Positions 1-12,430 of a DNA stretch of 64,000 nucleotides are shown here, in pieces; position 1 is the stretch's first letter, and every line of letters begins with the position of its first letter. Position numbers and translations under genes: made by a program. The notes beneath the pieces were generated by a model. That model had not been told where the DNA came from. It ran no database searches and saw only the letters and a program-made list of their open reading frames with translations. The stretch spans positions 34,203,885 to 34,267,884 of the forward strand of contig CM017563.1 in assembly GCA_007844125.1 (NCBI GenBank), given 5' to 3'. This DNA is from Sinonovacula constricta (Eukaryota; Mollusca; Bivalvia; Cardiida; Solecurtidae).

Positions 1-830
1 GACACAACGTTCGGCTCGACAATTAGCTCGACATTCAAATTCAAGAATTGTCAATGTCTTATTGGCAAACCATTAGGCAGGACATTCACTTTGATACTTA
101 AAGTGACTAAGTTTAAATGTCAACCTGGCACAAAGATTCGGAACGACCTTTAGCACGACATTCACAATCACTAAGTTTGATTGCCGTTCTGGCACAAGAT
201 TAGGCACGGAATTATACACGATATTCATATTCAGCAGGTCTGAATGTTTTGCATTTAGCACATCTTTCATCTTGATATTTAATATTAATGAATTCAACGA
301 CATGCTGGCAAAACATTGCGCTTAAAACATCCAGCTTGACATTCAAAACCAGTTAGAAAGGCTGTCGCACTGGCACGATTTTTGACAATACATTTAGCTC
401 AACATTCAAACGCACTATATACGAATGGCATAACATTCAGCTCGACATTTAAAGTGAATATCTTGAATGTCGTGCTGTCACAAGATTCGGCAGGACATTC
501 AGCACAGCACTCAATTCATTAAGTGTGAATGCCGTGGTAGCATAACATTCGGCACGCACGACATTCAGCTCGACATTAAGTTACTTAGTTGCTTAGTTTG
601 AACGTCGTGGTCGCGCAATAATTGGCATGAAATTCATCACGACATTCAAATTCACCAAGTTTCGCCAAGTTTGCATGTCATGCTGCTACAAAATTCGGCG
701 CCTTATTTATCTCAACAATTAAAGTGATTAAGTTGAATTTCGTACTGGCACAACATTCGGAACGACATTCAGCTCTTCATTAAAAAACACCACCAAATGT
801 CTAATACTTCGACAAATAACTAACAAACTC
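1..830. repeat. Degenerate hairpin-forming minisatellite
   Basis: Tandem degenerate units of about 60 bp alternate the words GAATGTCGTGC, TGGCACAACATTCGG, GCACGACATTCAG, CTCGACATTC and AAGTGACTAAGTT. The first and third words are reverse complements, so each full unit can form a hairpin with a 10-11 bp stem. The same family recurs at about 7,650-7,760, 34,470-35,180 and 61,007-61,716. This copy is the most degenerate. No coding capacity is evident. Confidence 0.8.
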
Positions 831-1898
831 GACAAAGCAACTAAGCAATTATGTGCTGGCAGTATGCAGTGCCGAAAGTTATGCCATCGCGACATTCACA
901 TGTGCATTCGGCGCTAAAAGCCTTTTAATCAATGCGCGAGGCAGAACAAAATAGGTTGGTGGTAATCGTTACTGTTACAATATGCTGTACTTGTGAACGC
1001 AAATGGGCGCTAGTAAACATAATATAATACATAGAAAACAGCAATTTAAGACAACCTCAGACCTGTAAAAATTTCGCAATAAGCCCAAATTCGACAAAAG
1101 AAATACGCGAAGTTTAACTTTGCCACATAATTATATTTTACTTTGAAAAAAAAAAGTAATAAAATAGTACCTCTGATCACTATATAATGCTGTGGTGACG
1201 CCTGTTCTTAGCCAAACAACCAAGTATGTCTCCGAACTGCGCAAGGAATAATGTACGTCTGGTGATTAGACCAGTAATAAATGGTGGCACAATAGGTGTA
1301 AACATGCATGGAATTTGGTATTTCCGAACTTCGCATGGGGTAATGTACGTCAGGTGATTAGACAAGTGATAACATATGCGCTTTTTTGAGACAATGGTTT
1401 ACAATTGCATGGACTTTGGTTCTATTGTCCTAGTGGAATGTACCTCCGCAGAGTTGCTTTCATTATTATTAATTATTGAAGACTTTTGCCGACTGAACAT
1501 TCCAAAAGGCGGTAACTGCTGGGTTTTTTGTGTGTGTTATGTCTCGTCTCTGTGTTTTTTGTCACGACTGCAATTACATTGTTTGCCTTTGTCTAGAGGT
1601 AGTTTTGATTTAAATATCTGTGGAAATTTTTGATAGGACCCTTTTCTTATTTACCAATACATCCCACATTACATTTTTGAAATGTACAGAATGCTTTCCT
1701 GAACACTATAAGTGTAATACACTTATTGGGCAGACAGTGTCATTACATTGTTATCAGTTTAGTATATTTGTTAATTATTAATTTATGTTAAAGCCGTGTA
1801 AATTTGAAAGTATAAAAACTCTACAATTTTGAAAAATGTGGACTCTGTGCAAGCTCTTTACTTTGGTACTACATAAAGTCAAGTCTCTATTAAAATGA
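831..1898. other. Unassigned AT-rich stretch
   Basis: No gene, RNA or mobile-element signature was recognised here. Short open frames at 1,180-1,365 and 1,376-1,633 lack family resemblance and splice context. A small internal duplication is visible: a segment containing GGTAATGTACGTCAGGTGAT near 1,338 resembles one near 1,246. It probably represents decayed repeat DNA. Confidence 0.4.
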
Positions 1899-1957
1899 TT
1901 CTTCTTCTTCTTCTTTTTCTTCTTCTTCTTCTTTTTCTTCTTCTTCTTCTTCTTCTT

Positions 1958-1988
<31 letters not shown>

Positions 1989-1990
1989 TG

Positions 1991-2025
<35 letters not shown>
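1899..2025. repeat. (CTT)n then (ATT)n microsatellite
   Basis: About 90 bp of nearly pure CTT/TTC triplets is followed directly by about 36 bp of ATT triplets. On the other strand it gives an apparent poly-Lys/poly-Asn reading frame that is only an effect of the repeat. Confidence 0.95.
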
Positions 2026-2026
<1 letters not shown>

Positions 2027-3150
2027 GAATTTCATAATAACTCACACGCCTGGAATTCTCAGGATTAAAAACAATCAGTAACTTATGTTTAATTTTTTAT
2101 AACATTCACTGTCTAAGTCTTTAAAAGTTGATATAAAGTTAAAGGAAAACAAACAAAAAAAAAAGAACAATTAATTTCATGTAAAACAAACCAATATTTA
2201 GTTCACTACCAGTTACTTTAACGTCATTCTAAGCCGGGAACTCAAGTGTCGGTAGTCTTAAAAAAAGTTCGTTAACGTTCGCCCAGAACAACAACAGGTT
2301 ACCGTATTTAGACAATCCGACCTACGAGGCTCATATTATCACCCATGCACATGCAAATACAAGTGAGGAAGTTTGCATCAATAAGTAGCATTGCTTATGA
2401 GCTAAAAGAAAGGATTTTTGTAGCATGGGCATTAGTGAATATATCAGAATAATGAGCACATGTCGACAGAATTTATAAAATGTATGTGTAAGTGATGAGA
2501 GGGTTGTCTAAAGTTTAAAGTGCTTGTCTAGTATTTAATTCCTACGTTATATTTACTTTAATAAATAATACATATTATCATACAAATAAATAATACATAT
2601 TACTTTCAATTCAATTTCATATCTACCTATATTTTTGCCGTTCTAGTAACATTAGAAATCGTCGACATCGTGTATGAGTATAGGTCCAGTGATAAGCTGT
2701 AAAACATCAAATTCTTGTAGCAATACGGACTATTTCTGCTGATAGTAAACGTTGTTCGCAGCTATAAACGACATTGTTCGTCTACATTTTGTATTACTTT
2801 TTCAATGTTCCTAAATACTTTTATTTTCTTGATCAGTCCATCAGTGCACTTCACTGCGAACTTTTTAAGAGGTTTATACACATGCCGCGTATCGCTTATG
2901 TAATATTTAACAACAAAATACCATTTTAGCAGCAATGTCTATACAAAGTGTCGGTAAGCTCGTTGGAGAAATAAGACACGTATAAAATTACAGGTATCCA
3001 TGGTACGTTTATCGATAAAGAACCAACAAACCTTTCATAACATCGGAATATTTATGTTTTAAAGGTAGTATTTTGCAGTTTGAAGCTTTGATTTACTTGT
3101 ACCAAGATTCCACCTTCTTATAAAAGGAGCTATGTAATTACTGCTCATCC
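2026..3150. other. Unassigned AT-rich stretch
   Basis: No supported gene or recognisable element was seen. There are scattered AT-rich short repeats, for example a duplicated AATAATACATATTA motif near 2,563-2,605. Confidence 0.35.
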
Positions 3151-3169
3151 TTTCGGATTTTATTAGTAG

Positions 3170-3606
3170 TGTAGTTAGGATACCAGCTGCACTACTTGTG
3201 GTTGTGGTTGACCGTGTCCGACCTGGGTGACCTTGAGGTACCTCTTGACCGTGTTTGGGTTGGCCTTGCCCTTGTTAGGCGTAAATGAGACGGTAAACAT
3301 TCAGTGTTTTATTTTACAAAAAGGCACTATTTTGTATAATTCATTTCATTTGCTTCTGATATTCCTGCAAACTGTTTAGTACCTGATCAGACTATGCCTC
3401 TTAAAGTACTCATGTATGTTTCAACTCGGTCCACACTGTTTGGCTGGGGCCAGAAGGATTGGAAGCGTGGGGATCTGATTTTTATGAAATGTCATCGCGG
3501 TTTAAATTACAAATGCCATTGGAGTTGAGCGAACAATAGAAGGGTATCTGGGATTGACCTATTATGAAAATTGCATTCTCGCCTTAGCACGCTGACGACG
3601 TCAAAA
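3170..3606 (+). repeat. Solo Polinton-type terminal repeat
   Basis: This segment matches, in direct orientation, the left terminal repeat at about 27,420-27,650 and, inverted, the right terminal repeat at about 33,354-33,810. Shared landmarks include TTCATTTCATTTGCTTCTGA, the CAACTCGGTC block, the ATTGCATTCTCGCC block and the distal CTGACGACG. It is diverged from both and has no internal element genes next to it. It is best read as a solo terminal repeat or the edge of an otherwise deleted element. Confidence 0.6.
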
Positions 3607-3989
3607 TATATAACATTTGACCAGCCAATCGCGTTTATTCATCTACTTGGACCCAGTTTGATAAAATATTACACTCTGTACAGCACTGTACAAGATATTG
3701 AAGTTATCTGCTTACGTCCGAAACAACGACTGAACAGCTGATCACTAATCTTCCTGTGCAAATAGTTTAATATCTGTTCTTTCTTTGCAAGCATTTCCTC
3801 TTTAAAGCAACATCTTGAAAAAAATATAAAGACAAAAGGATGGGGGTATTGAAACGTGTAAATCTTATCTGTTAGTTGTTACCGTTCTCTGTATTCAATG
3901 TATTGTGTGCGTGCAGGAGACTTCATGAGTACACATGAGTAATTCATGTGGTACCTAGTAGAGTACCATACACTGCACACAATAAGAAT

Positions 3990-4560
3990 ATATAAGACAA
4001 AGTCCTATGAGCATTGCAACATATACAAATATTGAAAAGACACACGACCAATGTATCCCCATGCACGCCAAATGTAAATGTGAGAACAAATATGTGATGA
4101 GTCATTTACCAATAAGAGGAAACCCGACAGTTACCGCCTTGGAACAGTCAGTCGACAATAGCTACCGACTGGGGTGCTTAAACCGGTTTTACAGAGCTCT
4201 AACCTCGCACTTCCTGATGGGTTTCTCGAATGCAAGCAATGAAAAGAAAAATGATCCATTTGAATAAGTGTCAAAGCGCTGACGTTTTTTGACAAGTTAT
4301 GACGAAAGCAGTGACGTCATTGAAAAATAATGTCCACATAGTGTTTGGAAGAGAGTTAAGTATTATTACGATGGGAAAACCTACAGAAAACGTTAATAGT
4401 AAATGAAAATAACTTTTCGAGTCTAGAAAAAAAATGACCAGAGAAAAGTAAATGGTTGTAGCCTACTGTTCATGCGGAGATGGAATTGAGGAACCAAAGT
4501 CCAATGTCCATCAAAGGAAATACACGCTACAACCCTTATAGGATGAATTAAATGACAACA
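3990..4560 (+). repeat. Dispersed repeat family, member 1
   Basis: This block, starting near AAGTCCTATGAGCATTGCAA, recurs as diverged copies at 19,590-20,195, 20,245-20,395 and 22,495-22,725. A shared core reads GGGGTGCTTAAACC followed by an AGCTCTAACCTCGCA-type word and CTTCCTGATGG, then a conserved GTGACGTCATTGAAAAATAATG. A short open frame (4,007-4,267) runs through it but has frame breaks in the other copies, so it is treated as repeat DNA. The transposition class is unknown. Confidence 0.7.
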
Positions 4561-4684
4561 TATATTACATGCACGGGGAGATTTTTTATGACCGCTTTAA
4601 ATATGTGCATGTCTGTATTATATTATAAACACTTATCTGCTATTGTGTCTTAAATCTAGGGTTATAGCGTTATAGGTATAAGTT

Positions 4685-4937
4685 GATAGCGTTAGATCGA
4701 GAGTAACCAGCTATCGCTGGGAATTGTCTGATTAGAATCTGCTTTCTTTGATCCTGGTGTATGGCAGTAATCTATGCACCCTTTAATTAATTTTATTGTA
4801 TGCAATAGTTGTATACTCTTGGGCGGATAGCGTTTGATCAAGAGTAGTCAGCTCTTATTGAGAACTGTCTGATCAGGATATACTTTTTACCTCTGAGTCT
4901 GCAGCAATATATCATCTAGGCACATTTTAATTAATGA
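4685..4937. repeat. Diverged two-copy tandem repeat
   Basis: Two similar segments of about 110 bp start 141 bp apart (about 4,685 and 4,826). Both begin GATAGCGTT, contain an AGAGTA..CAGCT word and an AACTGTCTGAT-type word, and end in TTTTAATTAAT or TTTAATTAAT. No function is apparent. Confidence 0.6.
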
Positions 4938-5620
4938 AAGAAGTTGGCATAGAATTAACACATTATTGTTGTTACTGTTGTTTTCTTAAAAAATGCTTCT
5001 TCAACTAGAATAATAGATGTTTATTTTCTATTTACCATATGTCCAGGAATCTGTACAACCTAACCCAGTTTCATGATACAAGCAGCAAAATGGTGTTTGG
5101 ATTGTATTAAAATCTAAGTACAGATAAGTACCTTCTAAAATAACAAAGACTTGTTGTGCTTTAATTTGTTCACAAAAATACATTATGAACAATTTATGAG
5201 TTTAAGAATTATTGGCTTATAGTAAATAAGAAACTTTATACAGTTAAAAAGTGTACAGCAGCTTCTCTTGTGTATGGAATCTTTCTATTGTTTCTATTGT
5301 AATGTAACTGGTCTTTGTGTGTTTGTTATTGTTATGTTCTAAGAAATTGAGCAAGGTCCCACCTCTACAATGGTAATGTGACTTGATTAATTTATTATCG
5401 AGTATAAAAATATAACATTATAACTTACGAAATTCCTCTGGTTATCTCACTCTTAGTAGCCATAACTTAGTCAGAAAATGTAGAGCATGATTTAACAATG
5501 GATTTTACTTTTTGATACATATCTTTCACAATTTTAGCAGTTTAACTGGAATGCCTCTCTTATATCATTTTAAACATAAGGCATTCCTTATATATGATAT
5601 CCATAGGTTGTATCGAAATA
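4938..5620. other. Unassigned AT-rich stretch beside LINE
   Basis: Nothing was recognised. It lies immediately downstream (in minus-strand terms) of the reverse transcriptase fragment and could be further decayed LINE sequence, but no motif supports that. Confidence 0.3.
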
Positions 5621-5625
5621 TTTCC

Positions 5626-6416
5626 TCATATCAACAAAAATAACATAAAATATTTTATTTTCATTTGAATATTTTGTATCAGAGACGTGAGAATAAAGAT
5701 TGCGTATATTGTGGACCGACCTCTTCGAAATCCAATTTGAGCATTTGATAAAATGTTGTTTTTGTCACAGAATGTGTCAATACGTTTATTTAGTACAGTA
5801 GTAAACAACAAGACTGGCAGCCTAATAATGTTATAATTCTGTAATTGTTTACATCCTTAATATTGCCCTTTTTATGAAGTGGAACAATAATAACCGCCAT
5901 CCATTTATCTTTAAAATATCCTTAATCTAAAATACTATTAAAAGTATCATAAAAATGTGATTGTAGTATATCAGCACATTCAATAAAATATTCATTTAGC
6001 AAACAATCACTACCTATATCTTTGTTACGTTTAAATGACTTAATTGCATTGGTGATTTCATTTATTGCTATGGGAATTGTTCCAACTCTAAACTGTCTGC
6101 ATTGTCCTCGTCAAAATTGTGCTCAGCACGAACCTTTCTGCATCATCATTGCTGCAAGAAGGATTAATACTAAAATTAGCAAATCAGTTTTTGAAATCAT
6201 TCATATGAATATTATATGTAGTTAGTTTTGATTTAGATTTAAAATACTTCCAAAAATCTCTACATTTTTTTTCAAATGCTCAATTTCTTTCATTTTGAGT
6301 CTATATCCAGAATTCTTTCTTTTCTTAGTAATATTCTTGTAACGACGTTTACTTTCTAATATTAGCATGCTATTTTCATGTGACTTGTCAATATAAAAGG
6401 TATTCAACGCTTGCAA
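5626..6416 (-). pseudogene. LINE reverse transcriptase fragment (ORF2), broken
   Basis: Minus-strand frames here encode pieces of a non-LTR retrotransposon reverse transcriptase. The clearest is AQIGFRRGRSTIYAIF, near 5,700, which matches the conserved Q-x-GFR-x-GRST-x-DA block of LINE polymerases. It is preceded by a segment reading roughly W-x-A-x-I-x-P-LHKKGN (about 5,850-5,900), the usual palm-entry motif. A basic linker-like stretch lies at 6,222-6,416. The pieces are separated by frameshifts and stops, and the catalytic YADD region is not visible, so the copy is truncated. It lies in the same orientation and order as the ORF1-like remnant at 6,590-7,280. The exact clade cannot be named by eye. 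Confidence 0.75.
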
Positions 6417-6589
6417 GTAAAACTTTTTTGCCCCAACACACTCGACGTCAAACCAGGCTTTTATGCTTTAAGCCATTATCAGTGTTAAACTTTGTTTTCA
6501 AGTTTTATTTTAAAGTCTTGCTAAAAAGACGATCAGCACGTAAGAATTTCAGCAAAGTTATTTACTACACTTTTTGATTTTACTCACTA

Positions 6590-7280
6590 ACTTTGTTGAT
6601 GATTTCCTTCGGAAACTGTTCATACATCTAGAACTGCGCTCCCTTCAGATTTCTCCATTGTCGCCTGACTAATTCTCGATGATTGAAGTGTGTGAATCTT
6701 GTTATAAGGTTTCTTATTTTGCCTGGAATCTGCTGCCCTGGTGTCCTATGAACTTCATGCTTTCTGTTGTCTCTTTAGCAATCTTGACAACAAAGTGCAT
6801 ATAATCTCTTAATTGTCTCTCCGTGACGTCAGGCGCGTCATTTAAAATGGTGGTGCTATTGTCTTCTGGAATTTAAGTGAACACCAGATTGTTTCTAATG
6901 GATTGAGATTTCATGTATATCATGTCATTGTTTAATTCATCCCGCTGCCTCTCTAGATCTGCAACTCTTGTTGTGAGTAGCGCGGCATCTGCTTCGTTTA
7001 TTTTCCATGGCGTTTTCGATTGTTAACGTCATATCTACAGTTTTCTTAACTTTTTGTCTAGCGCAATACAGACTTTATTAAGTTCTTTTTCCGCCACATT
7101 CTTCCCTAACTGCTTAATAGTTTCTAATTTTGTTTCCATAGAAACAAGTCTTACACTTTTGCTTTTCATGCATTCCAACAGGTCTTTGTTCGTTGATTCT
7201 TGACTCATTTTCGCCATTTTGTCTGTTATTCTGATGGTCGTTATACACTCATCTATAAATACATAGTCATTGCCAACCAC
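6590..7280 (-). pseudogene. LINE ORF1-like remnant, broken
   Basis: Minus-strand frames show a charged, probably coiled-coil segment (7,035-7,280). It is followed after a stop by a segment around 6,750-6,900 containing SQSIRNNLVFT, an IPEDN word and later TERQLRDYMHF. The pattern SxxxRNNLxFxxxPE...E..LR.F is typical of the RRM-like nucleic-acid-binding domain of LINE ORF1 proteins in aquatic invertebrates. Several stops and frameshifts interrupt it. Its position upstream of the reverse transcriptase piece in the same orientation supports one decayed LINE spanning about 5,620-7,280. Confidence 0.6.
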
Positions 7281-7649
7281 TGTCAGATTTTATAATGTCT
7301 GCTTTAAGATTGTTATTTTATACCTCCATTGTTTCGCACAGAATATCATTGACTATAGTTGGTTTTCTTACAGTTCTGTTAAGTTCCCTTGACGGGCCTT
7401 TCTGTTTTCGCGCCTTATTGTTTTAATTTGGTTATCCTGATCATCATTACTCCCACTACTCCGCACTTTCCGCTAATATCGTTTATTTTTTAGCATCTCT
7501 ACACAACACATATCGTATAAACACTTTAAGATTTCTTTGTAGGAAATGTAATTTCTTTGATTTTTAAAACATAATTTACAATTAATTGTACATACGCTGA
7601 GTTTCAACACCCCTGAACGATCAGTCAACCAGAAGCTATATCATCACGA

Positions 7650-7760
7650 TATTCAGATTCACTTAGTTTGCATGTCGTGCTGCTACAAAATTCGGCACGA
7701 CATTTAGCTCAACAATTAAATTGATAAAGTTGAATTTCGTACTGGCACACCATTCCGAAA
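7650..7760. repeat. Minisatellite fragment duplicated from ~660-757
   Basis: The segment reading TTTGCATGTCGTGCTGCTAC, then an ATTCGGC word, then a TTGAATTTCGTACTGGCACA-type word is a close copy of positions about 664-757. The two copies flank the LINE-containing interval. A perfect inverted pair GTCGTGC...GCACGAC is present here. Confidence 0.75.
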
Positions 7761-7829
7761 GACTATCCCTTATTGATATTTTATTATTTTTGTTTTTGTT
7801 TTTTTATACTAAACCAAAGCAAATAAGAA

Positions 7830-8870
7830 GGAAAAGCAGGCAATATTCACCCACTTCTCTTACCAGTGCTTATAAAATGGTGAAAGAGGGTAGGTTTTCT
7901 GTAGGAAAAGCAGAAGCCTTATGCAGAGTGCCAGAATCAACTCTCAGGGACAGAACTTTAGGTCTAGTGCATTTAGGTACCTTGGCTGCTGAATCATTGC
8001 TCTGTTTGACCAGTATGAGGAGGCATTATTGGTTGAATATTTTGAGAAGATGGCCGAAAATGGTTACGTCTACACAAGGCAAGAGTTTGAGACATAGCCT
8101 TTGACTATGCATAGCAACGGGGTAAGTGGGAAAAGGATCAGCCAATAAATAGTTCCGAGGATTTCTCAAGCGTTGGCCGGAGTTGAAAATTTTGAAACCC
8201 AAATCTTTTGAGCATTCAAGGACAAAGTTGGCATAAAAAGAAGTTTTCACTAATTACTTTCAAAACTTGAAAGAGACTTTAGAAAAAACATTATCTAATA
8301 TAAAGGCAACATCTTATTCGCATTGATGAAAAAAATGAAAAGGGTATATAAGTAGACCACAGGCCTCCATTTGTTGTTGCCGGCTCTAATTATTTCCCCC
8401 AGCTTTGAAATCAGGTAAAGGACAGACTACAACAGTCTTGGGTTGTGGTAGTGCTGCAGGATAGAGTATACCACCATTTTTTTTGTATTTGCTGGTCAAA
8501 GAATGAGACTTGACCTGTTAGATGGAGCTTCCCCAGGTGCAGACAGAACTGTTAGTAAGTCCACTGGTCAAATGGTTCCATCTTCAGACACTACATAGAA
8601 CACCATTTTCTAACATATGTCCCTGGCAGAAATGATCAAAAGCTTTTACTTTTATTAGATGGTCACAAGTACCATGTCTTGCAGAATAAGCACTGGAGGG
8701 TGACCTCATCTTGTTTATTTTGCAACCCCATTTTAGCCATATTCTTCAACCTATGGACCTTGGTTGTTTGGTCTGTTCCAGCCTATTTACAATGGTCAAT
8801 GCCACAAGCTGATATACGCTACAACATCTGTGAAAATAAATCAAAGCAAAGCCAAGAAACACAATGAGCA
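7830..8870 (+). pseudogene. pogo/Tigger-like transposase, heavily broken
   Basis: The start of the frame (about 7,836-7,960) encodes a psq-type helix-turn-helix. Readable pieces are YSPTSLTSAYKMVKEGRFSV then PESTLRDR, the usual CENP-B/pogo N-terminal signature. A frameshift near 8,010 moves the continuation (LFDQYEEALLVEYFEKMAENG) to another frame. Further downstream are fragments resembling the pogo DDE domain: a VDHRPPFVVA-like piece, LLDGASPGA and LLLDGHKYH near 8,650. Many stops and frameshifts separate them, so the copy is dead. It lies on the far side of the minisatellite fragment from the LINE and is absent from the A2 region. Confidence 0.7.
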
Positions 8871-10600
8871 AACTGGTTGCCGATAAAGAGATTTCGATAG
8901 AAGTTGTTGAGAAAATGAACGTTCATGCTAATAATCAGAAACAAAAAACAAACAAACAGGTTCATCAAAGGTCATCTTACTTACGCCAGGTCCATCACAT
9001 TACAATCAAATCACTGACAGCAGTGACGAAGACATTGGTGAAATTGACGTGAGTGAGTTATGATGCCAGTGCAGTAAAGATACTCCTGATGACATTATAA
9101 ATAATAATATTTGTCAAATGGGCACAGTGTGACCATATCATGAGGGGTAGTAGATGTAACCACTGGGTCCATCTGTCCTATTGTTCACCTGTCAAAGTGT
9201 TAAGAAGAGGTGACAACTTCTTTTGTCCTGCTGTTAAAACGAAGAGTAAAATAACTATTTTAAAACAATAATGAATCCATAAATATGTGTTAAAGTGTTA
9301 AAATGTTACTGCTAAAAATAGACATTCGATGACAGTGTGCAGAAAACCCATTAATTTACTTTATACCTGGCCTAATATTGACAGTTTCCCGCGTGCGTGC
9401 AGTGACGTCACCGGAATCAATTCCTCTCAAAATAGCCGATTGTTGTTGTCATTGCAGTTAACTTTCAATTTAATTAGATTTTTTTTTGTGCTAAGAAAAT
9501 AAAACGAATGAACTGAATTGAAAGGAAGTTATTTGTTATATATAATTTTATAATTTTAATACTAAAATATTTTAAATAGTAATGGAACTTCGTGAAAAAA
9601 AATCAGAAAAGCTTGATTAAATTTGAAAAATACCTTGCATATTCTAATTTATGCATAAGTAGTGATTGCGAATGTTTAAAGATTTTGCTAGCATAAGACT
9701 CGCTGCTTATCAGTCGATTATGCCACCACCACCCTTAAAACACAATTAAAGACATATGTACCTTTTTCGCTTATACGGTCATGGACCCGATAATTCAATT
9801 AACACATCAATCTAAAGTTTCGATTTCGATATCTGCCGATAATCGATTTATCTAAGAGCATTGCACAGAAGTAGTAATTTAGCGGTATTGAAACAATGTA
9901 TGCGGGTGTCTTAAAAGGAGTAAAAGCTGCCCGATAGGTGTGCCTTTCACTGATTGTTGATTTAACATAAAGACATAAAGACTATTGAGTTCAAATGTAA
10001 ATCCACTACAACATCGATTTTAAGATATACTTACAGTTGTACCTAGCGTTATAGCATGCAGTCTATTTCAGTATTACACAATATTTCCCATTCAGTTGGA
10101 TTATTCGAGACGTTTATCTATTATTAAACAATACCAGCCAGCATTAATACATTGTTCTCAGCTGTCACTGTTTTGTTACTTGCTACGTTTACGCCTATCT
10201 CTGTTTACCTTTATCAGAAGGATCGAAAATCAGTTAACCGGAAACCAACTATGCAAATGCTATATAACGCATGAATCACATCCTGAACATATACACAGTT
10301 CAATGCAGGAATGATTAACTTAACCTACTGAAATATAGCTGCTTTTAAACGCTCATGACTTGTGCGATAACTTTACAATTACCAGACATATATGAGAGCA
10401 ATTAATAGATTTTACTATTAACAATGCAGGGGCGCACACGCACCCCATTCCCCGACAGCACACACCCACTTATACGAGTAGTTTGCTTCCACGCCTGCCT
10501 AAATTGTACTTGTTTTACTTGTTCTTATGTTCTATAGACATGTATTTTCTATTGTTCTATATAAGAATTCGATATATAATCTACAGTAATTTTCACATTT
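8871..10600. other. Non-coding, partly conserved between A blocks
   Basis: From about 9,115 onward the sequence is conserved with 35,900-37,600 but without a supported coding frame. Landmarks are a CCACTGGGTCCATCTGTCC block, a GACAGTTTCC..GTGCGTGCAGTGAC block, and an ATTATTCGAGACGTTTA block near 10,105. No promoter or RNA gene could be identified. Confidence 0.4.
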
Positions 10601-10617
10601 ATGTCGTTATACTACAG

Positions 10618-11165
10618 CTGCAACGACAACAACTACTACTACTGATACAACAACAACAACAACTACTACTACTACTACCACTAGTACTACTACTACTACT
10701 TCTACTCCAAGATAATTTATGTAAATACTACCATTACTGCTGCTTCTGCTGCTACGCCTACTACTACTACTATTGCTACTACTATTACTACTACAACAAC
10801 AACTACCACAAAAACATCTACTGGAACAACGCAAACTACAACTACTACTACTAACACTACTACAACTACTACTACTAATAATTCAACAACAAAAACTACT
10901 ACTACATCATCAAATTCTACTATGAAAACAATTACTATAACGACTACAACAACAACTTCCACAACAACAACTACTACTACTATTACTACTACAGAAACAA
11001 CAACTACTACAACAACTTCTACAACAACAGCAACTACCACTATTACTTCTACAACAAATGCAACAATAACAACAATAACAACTACTACAACTATAATAAT
11101 AACTACTACTGCAACAACTACAAGTAATACTACAACAACTACAACAACTGCTACTACTTTTACTT
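10618..11165. repeat. Degenerate (ACT/ACA)n trinucleotide array
   Basis: About 550 bp is made almost only of ACT, ACA and AAC triplets with scattered substitutions. It gives false poly-Thr and poly-Val frames. The A2 counterpart (37,617-38,340) has a different length and triplet order. Confidence 0.95.
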
Positions 11166-11271
11166 TAACGTTCACTGCATTGTATTACTCCTACTACTGC
11201 TATTGTTATTACACTTAATAAATTACAATTTAAAATCCTGCTTCTACTCCTTTAAATTTATAGGCAAGTCA

Positions 11272-11748
11272 TCATACCCGAAATAATTGTAATATAACAT
11301 CTTGTGGACAAAGATCTTCATCTGCAGGGCCATTGTCTACTTTTAAGCGAAGAGAGCCGAGATCATCCGCGTCTGGATCACGTGATTAGAAACCCTCATC
11401 AACCCAGGAAATAAATGACGGTGGCATATTTAAGAAATGCGACAATTATGAAAAGTCGCAAGTGAAAATACCAAGAAATAAACGACACATGAAGAGATGA
11501 CGGCCTGCATCTTTGAGTGCATCTCGTCCTAAATGCAACCCCAGCTCGCGGCCACAATCTGGCACGCCCAAAATTAGCGGGGAAAGACTGGCGAAATTCG
11601 GATCACGACAGTTATTGCGGAACAATACGTCCCAAATTGCATCAGGTGTGAAACAACCTGAATCGGCAAGGAATCCCAGAGGAAATGACTTAATCGCTTC
11701 TCTGGCTAAGATAGCACAACTGAAGAGTCGAAATGCGTCTATACCGTT
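11272..11748 (-). pseudogene. Unrecognised conserved frame, broken copy (A1)
   Basis: One minus-strand frame reads from about 11,748 to a TGA at 11,272-11,274 and matches the intact 39,232-39,579 segment. Shared pieces include DCGRELGLHLGR, MCRLFLGIFTC and DPDADDLGSLR. In this copy two in-frame TAA codons replace residues that are Arg and Phe in A2, so it is a pseudogene here. Upstream it reads further than A2 (pieces such as FTPDAIWDVLF), where A2 instead has a TAG. This suggests the ancestral exon was longer, at least 150 codons. I do not recognise the family. Part of it faintly resembles the end of ADP-ribosyltransferase folds, which is too weak to call. Confidence 0.5.
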
Positions 11749-12430
11749 CTATCGCAAAGATGCAAAAACATTCAACGCCAGACAAAGAGTCAAAGGAACC
11801 ACAACGTGTCTGCTATCAATACTGACACTAATCAAGTTGATACAAATAGAATAACAGCTGCTGTTTCTGTTTATGGAAATGATTATGATAAAAGCACGAA
11901 TGCATCACAACAACCACAAACAGAAAGGGAACATACAATACGTCGTCCCGTCCGATGAATAGTTCAGTAGTGAAGGAATAGAAGTTACACACGTCAGTTA
12001 CTTCAGACATCAAAGAGCGCAGTAAATCTTGAGTAAGCTTCAAATTAAAGCGAGCTATTCCCGCTGTTCGTATGTAACAGGACTTTCCTCTATTAGATAA
12101 TAATTCATACTTCCCTTGTCGGTAGGTATTTAGTATAAAGTTTCTGCAGAAAACTTTTTAAACTTTTGTAAAAACACAAACTAAGCAAATTAAAAATAAG
12201 ATTTATTATATTTCTTATATAAAGTACATGAATATACCTTTTCGCCAAGGGAGATAACTAAAACGTTTCTTTCATTTCGAAAATTGTACTGAGACTGAGA
12301 TATGTCTATCGTGTGGCCACTATTTTACAACTGCCTTTTTTTTCAAATCATTAGGCACTAAGCTTTGTGCAATATAATAAACAAATATAAAGGTAATAAT
12401 GACCTTGACATTTTTCAGGAAATAGTAACC
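11749..12430. other. Non-coding, conserved between A blocks
   Basis: It aligns with about 39,780-40,640 in A2. A2 carries an extra segment of about 230 bp (about 40,360-40,590) absent here. No gene is supported. Confidence 0.4.

Noticed and set aside
1..830. CRISPR-like array
   Set aside because: Units are degenerate, with no uniform repeat/spacer structure; the context is eukaryotic and there are no cas genes.
1778..2035. Poly-Lys/poly-Asn open frame on the minus strand
   Set aside because: It is entirely the translation of the CTT and ATT microsatellites.
4007..4267. 86-codon frame as a possible gene
   Set aside because: It lies in a dispersed repeat whose other copies have broken or different frames.
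10483..11218. Long Thr-, Val- or Tyr-rich open frames on both strands
   Set aside because: They result from the ACT/ACA trinucleotide array and differ completely in A2.
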